Positions 15,953 through 26,071 of a stretch of DNA of 64,000 nt are shown here, piece after piece. This DNA is from an uncultured Bacteroidales bacterium (GTDB taxonomy: Bacteria; Bacteroidota; Bacteroidia; Bacteroidales; ML635J-15): assembly GCA_937899245.1 (NCBI GenBank), contig CALDKB010000036.1, forward strand, positions 1 through 64,000, read 5' to 3'. Each line of letters opens with the position of its first letter. Positions within the stretch are counted from its first letter, which is position 1. Both the position numbers and the translations under genes were made by a program. Below the pieces are notes generated by a model that searched no databases, had not been told where the DNA came from, and was given only the letters and a program-made list of their open reading frames with translations.

Positions 15953-17296
15953 TTATTCGTCCTCATCAAGTTTCTTAATAATACTGCTAAACACAGACCT
16001 GAAGCTACCCTTGCTTTTTGGCTCTGGTTCCGGCTTCGGCTTCGGTTTAGGCTCTGGTTTAGGCTCTGGTTTAGGCTCTACAACAGGAACTGGTTCGGGC
16101 TTCGGTTCTGCTGCAGGCTTTGGTTCCGGTTCCTTAGCGATGAATTCCTTCCTTAAAATTCCCTGCTCATAGTCATAACCCTTCTTGATAAGGCCGACAA
16201 CAGTAGAATATTGTGGTTTTTTCAGCAATTCTGCTCGTTCGCCCTCGATATTTGCAACAGGGTATGCCAAACGTATATTGCTCTTCATGATAAAACTTGC
16301 GAGCTGGTTAAGGTTTGAAACGAGAGCGCCACCACCGGTAATCACAACTCCAGCAGGTACGACATCCGGGAATACCGTTTCTATCTGGAATTTCACAGCA
16401 TTCAGAATTTCCTCCATACGTGCCTGAATAACTTCAGACATTTCGTTGCGCGACACATATAGATTATTGTTTACCTGAGCGGTCCTAACTTCAATGCTTG
16501 TATCCTTTCCCGACACATGCACTGCACTTCCGTACAAACATTTCAAGGTTTCCGCCTGCTCGTATGTAATATGGAATCTTTCCTGAACATCGCCAGTTAC
16601 CGTAGCTCCGCCAATAGGAATTACTGCCGTATGAATAACTTCGCCATCCTTATAAACAGCAAGGTCGGTGGTTCCGCCGCCTATATCAATGAGGGCTACG
16701 CCCTTGTTTCTTTCTTCTTCGGTAAGAACTGCCTCGGCAGAAGCCAACGGCTCGAGGAATATCGAACGAACATTGAGACCAGCAAGCGTAACACATTTCT
16801 TAATGTTGTTAACCATTACGGTCTGGCCCGTAATCACATGGAAATTTCCATACAAATATTCACATTGCTCACCAATAGGATTTGCAACTTCCTTGCCGTT
16901 AATCGAATATGACATAAGAATAGCATCGAGAGTCTCGTTTCCAGGACTGATGATATTCAATGCTGCATCTTTCAGCCTTTCAAGATGGCGCTCGGAGACC
17001 TTGCCGTTAACAGGCACGCGGCAGGTATTATCAAAAGTTCTAACATACTGGCCGGCAATTCCCACATATACTTCGCTGAAGGTTGCGTCGTTGGCATTGC
17101 CTAGATTATTCAACGATGCTGTAATAGCATTAACAGTTTCGTCAATGTTACGTACGACACCATGCTTTATGCCGTTCGACTGAGCAGCGCCAAAGCCCTT
17201 GATTTCAAATTTACCATCTTTTCTATCTGCAACAACTGTCGCAATCTTCGTTGTTCCTATGTCGATTGCTGCAATATTTTTTCCAGTCTTATCCAT
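15953..17296 (-). CDS. cell division protein FtsA
   Basis: 447 residues. Actin-like membrane tether for FtsZ. The phosphate 1 loop AAIDIGTTKIATVV is at 9-22, the phosphate 2 region IDIGGGTTDLAVY follows near 200, and VITGGGALVSNL provides the adenosine motif. After the actin core (about 388) there is a 39-residue low-complexity Pro/Glu/Lys linker (389-427), then an amphipathic helix SFRSVFSSIIKKL (431-443), the expected membrane-targeting sequence. The start overlaps ftsQ by eight bases. Confidence 0.96.
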   Translation of the reverse strand: MDKTGKNIAAIDIGTTKIATVVADRKDGKFEIKGFGAAQSNGIKHGVVRNIDETVNAITASLNNLGNANDATFSEVYVGIAGQYVRTFDNTCRVPVNGKVSERHLERLKDAALNIISPGNETLDAILMSYSINGKEVANPIGEQCEYLYGNFHVITGQTVMVNNIKKCVTLAGLNVRSIFLEPLASAEAVLTEEERNKGVALIDIGGGTTDLAVYKDGEVIHTAVIPIGGATVTGDVQERFHITYEQAETLKCLYGSAVHVSGKDTSIEVRTAQVNNNLYVSRNEMSEVIQARMEEILNAVKFQIETVFPDVVPAGVVITGGGALVSNLNQLASFIMKSNIRLAYPVANIEGERAELLKKPQYSTVVGLIKKGYDYEQGILRKEFIAKEPEPKPAAEPKPEPVPVVEPKPEPKPEPKPKPKPEPEPKSKGSFRSVFSSIIKKLDEDE

Positions 17297-18092
17297 TATT
17301 TCGTTTTTTACAAATTACCTGATCCTTATATTTTAAATTTATCAATGAATAGGCATTCCAGTTCGTAATTGTGAATCCTTCATGATACATCGCCTCGAGC
17401 TTATTCATCTTTGTTTCATAGTCATCAATTCCGCCAAGCAGTATTATATGGTTTCCAACACGAGGAACCAATTCCAGTTCATTAGACCTATTGACAAAAA
17501 TCTGGGCTATCTGGTTTCGCCAAAGCTCATCGGACTGCAAATAGTTAATGAACATACAAATATCATTGATTTTTAATGATTTTTCATCAGTATTTACATT
17601 ATAGTTATCAACAGAGTCACAGGAATAAAAACACTTCGACTTCAAGTTGCCCGACAAAACCATGACATCGGCGGTATAATAATCACACAAGGGCATAATC
17701 TTATTGTCGGCATCCAAATAGAATGATACCGTATCGCTTGTAATTACGCGTACGACAGGATCTCTCTGCTTGATCTTGACGGAAACTCTCCCATTAAAAT
17801 CATTATATGCCTGGACGTCCTCAACATATGGGTTTTGAAGAACAATTTTTTCTATATTTGAATAGTCGATGTCTGCGATTCTAACAGTTGAGTCAAGGTC
17901 CATCCCACCCTCGTGCAACATATTCATAATCACATTCTTGTCGACAAAAGCATAATTGGTATCAATTTCAATTTTCACGCCAGCGCACATCAGCTCGTTG
18001 TATTTTTTTGATACATAGAAACTGGCGAAAATAATATAGCCGACAATCAGCACCAGGCCAATAATATTCTTATATGCTCTCCTAAACTTCAT
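17289..18092 (-). CDS. cell division protein FtsQ
   Basis: 267 residues. A single N-terminal membrane segment (about 10-27) follows a short basic cytoplasmic tail. A POTRA-like region follows (VDKNVIMNMLHEGGMD), then the FtsQ beta-domain ending with NELELVPRVGNHIILLGGIDDYETKMNKLEAM, which is the conserved C-terminal FtsQ/DivIB block. Divisome linker between FtsA/FtsZ and FtsI/FtsW. Identification relies on position and the C-terminal motif since FtsQ is weakly conserved. Abuts murC (one-base overlap). Confidence 0.92.
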   Translation of the reverse strand: MKFRRAYKNIIGLVLIVGYIIFASFYVSKKYNELMCAGVKIEIDTNYAFVDKNVIMNMLHEGGMDLDSTVRIADIDYSNIEKIVLQNPYVEDVQAYNDFNGRVSVKIKQRDPVVRVITSDTVSFYLDADNKIMPLCDYYTADVMVLSGNLKSKCFYSCDSVDNYNVNTDEKSLKINDICMFINYLQSDELWRNQIAQIFVNRSNELELVPRVGNHIILLGGIDDYETKMNKLEAMYHEGFTITNWNAYSLINLKYKDQVICKKRNNG

Positions 18093-19474
18093 TACAACTT
18101 AGATAGACATTCGGTTACAGGTTTCACAAGCCGGTCGATATCACCAGCGCCCATTGTTACCACCAAGTCTGGCTTCAACGATTCGAGCAGTCCGACAAGT
18201 TCATTCTTTTCGCACATATATTTCACTGGCGCGTTGCAATTGTCGTATATCAATCCTGAAGTCACGCCCTCGATAGGCAGTTCCCTTGCAGGATAAATCG
18301 GCAAAAGGACAAGAGTATCGCACTTGGAGAGACTTTCGGCAAAATCAAGATGAAAGTCCTTGGTGCGCGAATACAAGTGCGGCTGGAATACCGCTGTGAT
18401 TTTTCTTTCAGGATAAATCTGCCTTACAGCCGACAGAAATGCTGAAATTTCGCCGGGATGATGCGCATAGTCGTCGATATAAACACATTTTTCGCTTCTC
18501 AGCTGCACATCGAAACGACGCAATACGCCATTGAACATCTCCAGTCCCTTGCGGACATCCTCTGCCGTCGCCTTATTGAGCATGGCGACAGCCGTTGCAC
18601 CGACAGCATTTTCGATATTGTGCATTCCGCCAATTTTAAACTTTACCGACCGGATTATTCCAAATGGAGTATTCACATCGAATACGCACAAGCCATTCGA
18701 ATAAGAAATGTTACTAGCATAAAAATCGTATTGCGGATTCTCGACACCGTAAGTATAAACTTTCAAATCCTTGCGGAATCTAGCCTTGACCTCCTCTGCG
18801 ACCTTTGGTCCGAGAACAAGATTGCCCTTGCTGGATGTCAAATTTGCAAACTCGACAAATGCCGATTCCATTGTGGCATAGTCGCCATAAATGTCGAGAT
18901 GATCGGCTTCCATATAACTAATAAGGGCTGTAGATGGCGTCAATTGCAGGAACGAACGGTCGAATTCATCGGCCTCCACAACCACATTCGGACTTTTCAC
19001 ATCCAAGTGCAAATTTGACATGAAATTTTTTGAAATGCCGCCAAGGAATGCCGAACAGCTTTCTGCTGTCTGCACCATTATGCACGAAGTGATAGTCGAT
19101 ATCGACGTCTTGCCATGAGTACCTGCAATAGCAAGACAATTCTTCTTCCTGCATATTTCACCTAGGGCAGCAGCACGCTTAATTACGGTAAAACCATTTT
19201 CCATGAAGAAAGTCAATTCCTTATGGTCCTTTGGTATTGCAGGAGTATAAATAACAAGCGTTGCTGCCGGATCCTTGTAATAAGAACCGACAAAATTCAT
19301 GTTATCCTCGTAGTGAACAAGAATTCCCTCCTTTTCAAGATTAGCGCATACCTCTGTCCTTGTACGGTCATATCCAGCAACATTAAATCCAGTTGCCTTG
19401 AAATAACGAGCGATGGCACTCATGCCTATGCCACCAATTCCAACAAAATAAATATTTTGAAATTTATTTCTCAT
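18092..19474 (-). CDS. UDP-N-acetylmuramate--L-alanine ligase MurC
   Basis: 460 residues. Adds L-Ala to UDP-MurNAc, the first peptide-stem step. FVGIGGIGMSAIA (10-22) is the UDP-binding loop; AIAGTHGKTSIST is the ATP P-loop; VVEADEFDRSF and DDYAHHPGEI are the conserved Mur ligase motifs. The C-terminal domain closes with VVTMGAGDIDRLV. Overlaps murG by 11 bases. Confidence 0.97.
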   Translation of the reverse strand: MRNKFQNIYFVGIGGIGMSAIARYFKATGFNVAGYDRTRTEVCANLEKEGILVHYEDNMNFVGSYYKDPAATLVIYTPAIPKDHKELTFFMENGFTVIKRAAALGEICRKKNCLAIAGTHGKTSISTITSCIMVQTAESCSAFLGGISKNFMSNLHLDVKSPNVVVEADEFDRSFLQLTPSTALISYMEADHLDIYGDYATMESAFVEFANLTSSKGNLVLGPKVAEEVKARFRKDLKVYTYGVENPQYDFYASNISYSNGLCVFDVNTPFGIIRSVKFKIGGMHNIENAVGATAVAMLNKATAEDVRKGLEMFNGVLRRFDVQLRSEKCVYIDDYAHHPGEISAFLSAVRQIYPERKITAVFQPHLYSRTKDFHLDFAESLSKCDTLVLLPIYPARELPIEGVTSGLIYDNCNAPVKYMCEKNELVGLLESLKPDLVVTMGAGDIDRLVKPVTECLSKL

Positions 19475-20576
19475 ATACGAGCTTATGTACCTCTTCGGCT
19501 ATAACATTAGCAGAATCAAGAAGTTCAAGCTTCTTTATATTCTGTGACAATTTTCCTCGCAAATCATTATCGGAGACAAGCGACAACACCTTATCAACCA
19601 ACTCGTTGCGAGCATCAACATCACGAACCATCAATGCAGCCTCCTTGTTTACAAGAGCCATTGCATTCTTTGTCTGATGGTCTTCAGCCACATTTGGAGA
19701 AGGAACAAAAATTACCGGCTTACCCACGATGCAAAGTTCTGAAATTGTACTTGCGCCAGCACGTGAAATGATAACGTCGGCTGCTGCAAAAGCATTGTCC
19801 ATCTTGTAAATAAAGTCATTTACATACAATCCATTGCCTTCGTGTCCTGCGGTTATTTCCTTTGCTGTTCCAATATAGCCCTTGCCTGTCTGCCAAATTA
19901 GCTGCACACCAGCATCAGCAAACTTTTTCAGTCCGCCAGCCATACTTTCGTTAATTGTCCGTGCGCCGAGACTTCCTCCGACAACAAGAACGACTGGTTT
20001 ATTTCCATCAAGTCCGAAAAAATCAAGTGCTTCAGCACGCTTTGCTTCAATATTCTTGATATCCTGACGAACTGGATTTCCTGTCTTCAATATTTTTTCA
20101 GCAGGGAAAAACCTGTCCATATTATCGTAAGCAACACATATCTTGCGAACCTTACCGGCAAGTTTCTTGTTAACAACACCCGGATACGAATTCTGTTCCT
20201 GCAACAAACATGGAATGCCAGCCTTTGAAGCCGCATTCAACGATGGATAGCTTGCATATCCGCCAACACCAACAGCCACGTCGGGACGAAAATCTGAAAT
20301 TATCTTTTTGGCTTTCCTATTGCTCTTGATGAGACTTGAAAAAAACTTAAACCACTTGAAAGATAATTTTCGCGGCATTCCCATAATTGGAAGGCCAATG
20401 ATATTATAACCGGCAGCCGGAACTTTTTCCATTTCCATCCTACCTTCAGCACCGACAAACATAATCTCCACTTCCGGATACTTTTCGCGCAAGGCGTTTG
20501 CAATAGAAACCGCCGGAAATATGTGACCGCCAGTTCCGCCACCACTGATAAGCACTTTAAAGCTATTACCGTTCAT
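19464..20576 (-). CDS. UDP-GlcNAc:lipid I transferase MurG
   Basis: 370 residues from the ATG at 20576, which lies inside the last codons of ftsW; the upstream in-frame start at 20603 is unlikely. Transfers GlcNAc to lipid I on the inner membrane face. The GT-B signature SGGGTGGHIFPAVSIA opens the protein, followed by GVGGYASYPSLNAA and the C-terminal donor site SRAGASTISELC and FVPSPNVAEDHQTKNA. Length is normal for the family. Confidence 0.97.
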   Translation of the reverse strand: MNGNSFKVLISGGGTGGHIFPAVSIANALREKYPEVEIMFVGAEGRMEMEKVPAAGYNIIGLPIMGMPRKLSFKWFKFFSSLIKSNRKAKKIISDFRPDVAVGVGGYASYPSLNAASKAGIPCLLQEQNSYPGVVNKKLAGKVRKICVAYDNMDRFFPAEKILKTGNPVRQDIKNIEAKRAEALDFFGLDGNKPVVLVVGGSLGARTINESMAGGLKKFADAGVQLIWQTGKGYIGTAKEITAGHEGNGLYVNDFIYKMDNAFAAADVIISRAGASTISELCIVGKPVIFVPSPNVAEDHQTKNAMALVNKEAALMVRDVDARNELVDKVLSLVSDNDLRGKLSQNIKKLELLDSANVIAEEVHKLVYEK

Positions 20577-21912
20577 ATTCTTCTGTTTTAATATCGTTAT
20601 CAATTATTATTTCTTCTTCTGTATCAAAAGTATCATCTTCCTGTTTTTCTGCAATCTCAGTTTCAGGCGATTCGTCGTCTGCATTTGCCACGCCCTCTTC
20701 TGACGACGTAAGATTAAGTTCGCCATCCTTTTCTGTCTCGCTTGCTATCGGTGCGGTAACGTCATCAACTTCGCGGCTAACACTTAAAATTACGCCTATC
20801 GCCAGGCCGATTGAAAACAGCGACGAAGTTCCGTAACTTACAAAAGGAAGTGTCTGACCTGTTACCGGCATAAAATCGACTGCCACAAGTATGTTAGACA
20901 TTGCCTGTATCACTATCATCGCCGTAAGGCCAACTACCAGATATTGCCTGAACTTGTACTTGGGGTCCAACGGCTTGCTTGGTTCCAGCTTGTTTATCTT
21001 CTTGACAATAGAAATTGCCCTGACAAAAAGCATAATGTACAGCCACAATATAATCGTTGCGCCAAGGATACCATACTCTTCGGTTATATTTGCATAGATA
21101 TAGTCGCAATGAGCATTTGCCAGCCTAACCTTTGCATGTCCATTGCCGGGACCTCTACCGATAATGCCACCCGACGCCACAGCCATACGAGCTGTTGCCA
21201 CCTGAACCTTTTCGGGATCGTCCTTCGATGGTGTTCCAGAAACAAAAGATTCCACACGCGCCTTCCACGTCGGGAAACGCCAGATGGTTATGTTACCATA
21301 AAGTATTACACCGAAAAAGAATACACCTGCAACGGCGAAAACGCCAACAGAACCCCAAAAATATTTACGCCTTACACCGCTGAAGAACACAAGAACCATC
21401 GCTTCGACAAACACCAGCAAAGCAGTGGAAAGGTTCGACGGCATAATAAGTATACACGTCAACAAAATAGGCAGAAGCACATCAACACAATATGATTTTA
21501 TCGAGCTAATATCACTTCCCTTTAACGAAAGCTTATTGGCAAGATACATAATCAGCCCCAACTTTGCGAAATCCGATGGCTGCAAGGTTAAAATGCCGAT
21601 TCTAATCCATCGTTTTGCACCGTTGACTTCCGGAGCGAAAAGCATTGTGGCAATAAGACCTATTAATGTCAGCCAGAAAAATGGTTTTGTCAGTTTTCTA
21701 AAATAGCGGCAAGGAACCTTGTGGATAAGATATATGCAAAGCACACCCAAAAGCAAGCCGGCGACATGCTTAAACAAATGCGCTGTTGTATTTGTACCCG
21801 GTAATTGCACCGATGCGCTATACACCGACAACACCGAGAACATAAACAGGATGGCAATTATCAGCCAGATGCCTCGGTTGCCACCTATTATCTTATCCAA
21901 GTTTATCCTCAT
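20566..21912 (-). CDS. SEDS peptidoglycan polymerase FtsW
   Basis: 448 residues with ten hydrophobic segments. SEDS glycosyltransferase that polymerises septal glycan from lipid II with FtsI. NGAKRWIRIGILTLQPSDFAKL is the conserved loop; RMAVASGGIIGRGPGNG and the large extracellular loop with NITEEYGILG contain the catalytic-loop region; MPVTGQTLPFVSYGTSSL is the C-terminal signature. After residue about 380 an acidic cytoplasmic tail of 65 residues, rich in Glu, Asp and Thr, extends past the SEDS core. Overlaps murG by 11 bases. Confidence 0.96.
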   Translation of the reverse strand: MRINLDKIIGGNRGIWLIIAILFMFSVLSVYSASVQLPGTNTTAHLFKHVAGLLLGVLCIYLIHKVPCRYFRKLTKPFFWLTLIGLIATMLFAPEVNGAKRWIRIGILTLQPSDFAKLGLIMYLANKLSLKGSDISSIKSYCVDVLLPILLTCILIMPSNLSTALLVFVEAMVLVFFSGVRRKYFWGSVGVFAVAGVFFFGVILYGNITIWRFPTWKARVESFVSGTPSKDDPEKVQVATARMAVASGGIIGRGPGNGHAKVRLANAHCDYIYANITEEYGILGATIILWLYIMLFVRAISIVKKINKLEPSKPLDPKYKFRQYLVVGLTAMIVIQAMSNILVAVDFMPVTGQTLPFVSYGTSSLFSIGLAIGVILSVSREVDDVTAPIASETEKDGELNLTSSEEGVANADDESPETEIAEKQEDDTFDTEEEIIIDNDIKTEEYER

Positions 21913-21924
21913 GCCTAATAAACA

Positions 21925-23274
21925 TTATAAGTTTCTTACAGCCAACTTGAACTTGTTTCCACGGTCCTCGTAGTTGTCAAACAGGTCGAAACTTGCGCAT
22001 GCCGGCGAAAGCAGCACTGTATCGCCAGACTTGCCCATCTCAAAGGCCTTGCTTACTGCATCGTCCATGCTTGTTACATCTACCATTGGAAGTCCCAGTC
22101 TGTCGAATGCTTTGTGAATAGGTGTATTGTCGATTCCAAGACAAACAATTGCAGTAACCTTCTTCTCCACTAGTTCACGCAATACTTCGTAGTCGTTGCC
22201 CTTGTCCTTTCCTCCTACAATCCATACAATCGGAGTAGTTGTCGATTCGAGCGCATACCAAACTGAATTGATATTTGTTGCCTTTGAATCGTTGACAAAC
22301 TTTATCCCCTTGATTGTAAGTATCGGTTCCATGCGGTGCTCAACATTCTTGAAATCCATTAGACTTTCGCGAATAACATCATTGCGGATATTAAGTACTT
22401 GAGCAACAATACCTGCAGCCATAGAATTGTACACATTGTGCTTGCCCTTAATAGAAAGGTCGTCGACAAGCATTGTGAGAGTCTTGTTGCTATTGTTAAC
22501 ATAGTTAATCTCAGTTTCGTCCTCGCTGAGCATAGCACCGTTCTTAATGCTCTTTTTCTTCTGCGTGAACTCCAACTGGGTGGCAAGAATTTCCCTCTTG
22601 GAAATTTCGTTGATGATAACCTCATCATCCGAACAATAAATGAACGAGTCCTTGCTTGTTGTATTACGCAAGATACGGAACTTCGCATCAATATAATTCT
22701 GGAACTTATGGTCGTAGCGATCGAGGTGGTCGGGGGTAATATTCATTAGCACCGACAAGTCGCTCTTGAACTCGTACATATTGTCGAGCTGGAAACTGCT
22801 AAGTTCAATCACATAATAATCGAAATCCTTAGTTGCCACCTGATATGCGAAACTTTTACCGACATTACCAGCCAAGCCGACATTTAGTCCGGCTTTTTTC
22901 AAGATATGATAGATAAGCATTGTGGTTGTAGTCTTTCCATTGCTACCAGTAATACAAATCTTAATGGCATTTGTATAGCGCGCTGCAAATTCGATTTCAG
23001 AAATTACAGGAATTCCCAGTTCACGAGCCTTAACTATCATTGGTGCTGTTTCGGGAATACCCGGGCTCTTGATAATCTCATCGGCATTCAGGATTGATGC
23101 CTCGGTATGCTGCTTTTCTTCATACAACACATTATAATCCTTCAATGTCTCCTTGTATTTTTCATCTATTTCGCCTTTATCCGAAACAAAAACATCAAAT
23201 CCCTGAAGTGCTGCCAATACAGCTGCACCTGTTCCGCTTTCACCAGCGCCTAATACTACGATTCTTTTTTCCAC
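21925..23274 (-). CDS. UDP-MurNAc-L-Ala--D-glutamate ligase MurD
   Basis: 449 residues. Adds D-Glu in the cytoplasm. VLGAGESGTGAAVLA at 7-21 is the UDP-binding loop, CITGSNGKTTTTMLI the ATP loop, ITPDHLDRYD and FVNDSKATN the central ligase motifs, and VLLSPACASFDLFDNYEDRG the C-terminal block. Placed between mraY and ftsW, with 12 bases to ftsW. Confidence 0.97.
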   Translation of the reverse strand: MEKRIVVLGAGESGTGAAVLAALQGFDVFVSDKGEIDEKYKETLKDYNVLYEEKQHTEASILNADEIIKSPGIPETAPMIVKARELGIPVISEIEFAARYTNAIKICITGSNGKTTTTMLIYHILKKAGLNVGLAGNVGKSFAYQVATKDFDYYVIELSSFQLDNMYEFKSDLSVLMNITPDHLDRYDHKFQNYIDAKFRILRNTTSKDSFIYCSDDEVIINEISKREILATQLEFTQKKKSIKNGAMLSEDETEINYVNNSNKTLTMLVDDLSIKGKHNVYNSMAAGIVAQVLNIRNDVIRESLMDFKNVEHRMEPILTIKGIKFVNDSKATNINSVWYALESTTTPIVWIVGGKDKGNDYEVLRELVEKKVTAIVCLGIDNTPIHKAFDRLGLPMVDVTSMDDAVSKAFEMGKSGDTVLLSPACASFDLFDNYEDRGNKFKLAVRNL

Positions 23275-23278
23275 GATC

Positions 23279-24598
23279 TTATCTTAATTTTAATGTTACA
23301 ATTGAAATAATAGCCAACAACAATGTTACGATCCAAAATCTGGCTACGATTTTAGATTCGGGCATGCCCTTCTTCTGGTAATGGTGGTGCAATGGAGCCA
23401 TTCTGAACGGACGTTTCTCCACAGGCACAGACTCGCCCTTGGGCAGCTTGTATTTTCTACGGTAATACTTGCAATAGCGGTTCTGAATAATTACAGAAAG
23501 ACTTTCGACAAGGAATATACCGCATAGTATCGGAAGGATGAGTTCCTTCTTGATAATAATTGCAAATACGGCAATAATACCACCCAATGACAAGCTTCCG
23601 GTATCGCCCATGAAAACTTGCGCCGGATATGTATTATACCATAGGAAACCGATGGTTGCGCCCATAAATGCCGCTGCGAAAACCATAAGTTCACCACTAT
23701 TAGGAATGTATAATATGTTCAGGTATTCTGCCGAAACCCTGTTACCGGAAACGTATGCCAGAATACCTAGCGTAGCACCAATAATTGCCGAAGTTCCCGT
23801 TGCCAGGCCATCCATACCATCGGTAAGGTTTGCACCATTCGACACTGCTGCTACAACAAGGATTGTCATCAAAATGAAAACACCCCACGCAAGCATGTCG
23901 GCATAATCGCCAGCCCACGAAACAAACCACTTATAGTCGAGCTCGTTGTTCTTAACAAACGGCACGGTTGTCTTTGTCGACTTGACGTCGGAATATTCTG
24001 TAATACCAGAACAATCTGCATTACCTACAACCTCGACAATCTCCTGTCCGTCATTTTCCACAGCCACTCTTTCCCTGATAACAGCATCCGGCGAGAAATA
24101 AAGGATTGCTCCTACTGCCACACCCAGAAGAATCTGTCCCAAAAGCTTGAATTTTCCCGACAAACCATCCTTGTTGTGCTTCTTCTGCTTAAGATAGTCG
24201 TCGAGGAAGCCAAGGCAGCCGAGCCACAAGGTTGTGACAAGCATAAGGATTGTATACACATTGTCGAGCTCTGCAAAAAGCAATGTCGGTATTACAATGG
24301 CAGCTATGATAATAAGACCACCCATTGTCGGAACATTCTTCTTGAAATTCTTGACATTGTTGACGCAAGTATCGCAATTCTGCGAGTTCTCGCTCTTGAC
24401 GTCGTTCATTGTAGTCCTAGTTTCCTCTATTTCGGTTTTTCCCGACTTCTTCATCCTTTTGATGAACCACTTTCCAAACCAGATTGCTATTACCAGCGAG
24501 GCAATCATAGAAAGACCGGAACGAAACGAAATGTACTGGAATACACCAGCTCCCGGAAAATCAAGACCTTCTAAATATTGGAATAAATGATAAAACAT
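23279..24598 (-). CDS. phospho-MurNAc-pentapeptide transferase MraY
   Basis: 439 residues, longer than the roughly 360 of E. coli. Forms lipid I from undecaprenyl phosphate. VPTMGGLIII, FLDDYLKQ (Mg-binding Asp pair), NGANLTDGMDGLA and APLHHHY are intact. The extra length sits in two inserts: about 25 residues around 58-82 that include CDTC, and about 50 residues in the loop around 170-225. Similar inserts are typical, as I recall, of Bacteroidetes MraY. Four bases separate it from murD. Confidence 0.96.
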   Translation of the reverse strand: MFYHLFQYLEGLDFPGAGVFQYISFRSGLSMIASLVIAIWFGKWFIKRMKKSGKTEIEETRTTMNDVKSENSQNCDTCVNNVKNFKKNVPTMGGLIIIAAIVIPTLLFAELDNVYTILMLVTTLWLGCLGFLDDYLKQKKHNKDGLSGKFKLLGQILLGVAVGAILYFSPDAVIRERVAVENDGQEIVEVVGNADCSGITEYSDVKSTKTTVPFVKNNELDYKWFVSWAGDYADMLAWGVFILMTILVVAAVSNGANLTDGMDGLATGTSAIIGATLGILAYVSGNRVSAEYLNILYIPNSGELMVFAAAFMGATIGFLWYNTYPAQVFMGDTGSLSLGGIIAVFAIIIKKELILPILCGIFLVESLSVIIQNRYCKYYRRKYKLPKGESVPVEKRPFRMAPLHHHYQKKGMPESKIVARFWIVTLLLAIISIVTLKLR

Positions 24599-24613
24599 AA
24601 TTTATTGGGGTTA

Positions 24614-26068
24614 TTATTGATTGAATGCATTGTTAATTACTTCCCTATCGTCGAAATGATGACGTACTCCGCATATTTCCTGATATGTTTCGTGACCCTT
24701 TCCTGCAACGAGAATTATATCGCCACTCTTTGCCAGCATGCAGGCCGCGCGGATAGCCTCCTCGCGGCTAGTAATCCTAAGGACCTTTTTTGCCAGTTGC
24801 GGCTCTACTCCCTTCTGCATATCGTCAAGAATGTCTTCCGGCTTTTCATTACGCGGATTGTCGGACGTAAGGATAACCTTATCGCTCATGTCGGCTGCTA
24901 TTGCCGCCATTTCCGGACGCTTAGTCTTATCTCGGTTTCCGCCACAACCTACAACGGTTATCAAAGTTCCAGCTCCGCAACGGATGTCGTTTATCGTTGA
25001 GATGACATTCTGCAAAGCATCCGGAGTATGTGCATAATCGACTATTGCCGTAATGCCATCGGCAGAACGGATAATCTCAAAACGTCCGTCTACTGGATAA
25101 AGCTCGCTCATCGCCTTCAGGATTTCCATCTTGTCGAAACCAAGCAATGTCGCCGTGCCAAAAATTGCCATCAGGTTGTAGGCGTTGAATCTGCCGATGA
25201 AATTTACCCACACCTCGCTGCCATTTGCCTCAAGCTGCATGCCCTCGAAACCGCTCTCGACAATCTTGCACTTGAAATCAGCCGCATTCATCAGGGAATA
25301 TGTATATTTCCTTGCCTGAGAATTCTGGTACATCACCTCTCCGTTTTTATCATCAATATTGGTCAATGCAAAAGCTGTTGACGGCAACATTGTGAAAAAT
25401 GCCTGTTTTGCCTTTATGTATTCGGCAAAAGTCTTGTGGAAATCCAAATGATCGTGTGTGATGTTTGTGAATATTCCGCCGACAAATTGTAGTCCAGCAA
25501 TTCTATTTTGAACTACCGAGTGCGAACTTACCTCCATAAAGCAGTAGTCGCAACCGCATTCTACCATTTTTGCCAGATAACTGTTTAACTGAAGCTGGTC
25601 TGGAGTTGTGTGCGTTGCCGGAATAACTTCGGTATCGACAATAACCTTAATAGTTGAGAACAAACCGACCTTATAGCCGAGCTTGCGAACAAGATTGTAC
25701 AAAGTTCCAGCTATTGTTGTCTTTCCGTTTGTCCCGGTTACGCCGACAAGCTTCAACTTGGAAGAAGGATTGCCATAATAATCAGATGCGAGGAAGCCGA
25801 GCGCCCTCGAAGAAGACTTGACCTGTATGTAGGATACGTCTTCGTGAAGCTTTTCGGGCATTCTTTCACAAACGATAATCCTTGCGCCCTTTTCTATTGC
25901 TGTTTCTATATAATCGTGTCCATCCGAAACCGTTCCAACAATAGCAACAAACAAGTCGCCATCATTCACCTTACGCGAATCGAACTCAATCTTCTCAAAG
26001 TTTTCTACCTTGATAATCGATTTTACAACATCCAAATTATTCAACGAAACATTAACATTCATCGTCAT
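24614..26068 (-). CDS. UDP-MurNAc-tripeptide synthetase MurE
   Basis: 484 residues. Adds the third stem amino acid. VTGTNGKTTIAGTL is the ATP loop; THTTPDQLQLNSYL and THDHLDFHKTF are substrate loops; IVDYAHTPDALQN and SDNPRNEKPEDIL carry the DNPR motif that recognises meso-diaminopimelate. I therefore infer meso-DAP peptidoglycan. GKGHETYQ closes the C-terminal domain. The gene follows ftsI by three bases. Confidence 0.96.
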   Translation of the reverse strand: MTMNVNVSLNNLDVVKSIIKVENFEKIEFDSRKVNDGDLFVAIVGTVSDGHDYIETAIEKGARIIVCERMPEKLHEDVSYIQVKSSSRALGFLASDYYGNPSSKLKLVGVTGTNGKTTIAGTLYNLVRKLGYKVGLFSTIKVIVDTEVIPATHTTPDQLQLNSYLAKMVECGCDYCFMEVSSHSVVQNRIAGLQFVGGIFTNITHDHLDFHKTFAEYIKAKQAFFTMLPSTAFALTNIDDKNGEVMYQNSQARKYTYSLMNAADFKCKIVESGFEGMQLEANGSEVWVNFIGRFNAYNLMAIFGTATLLGFDKMEILKAMSELYPVDGRFEIIRSADGITAIVDYAHTPDALQNVISTINDIRCGAGTLITVVGCGGNRDKTKRPEMAAIAADMSDKVILTSDNPRNEKPEDILDDMQKGVEPQLAKKVLRITSREEAIRAACMLAKSGDIILVAGKGHETYQEICGVRHHFDDREVINNAFNQ

Positions 26069-26071
26069 ATA

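Noticed and set aside
15921..16172. Gly/Ser-rich plus-strand frame and repeats opposite the end of ftsA
   Set aside because: It is the antisense of the Pro/Glu/Lys linker codons in FtsA, not a separate gene or microsatellite element.
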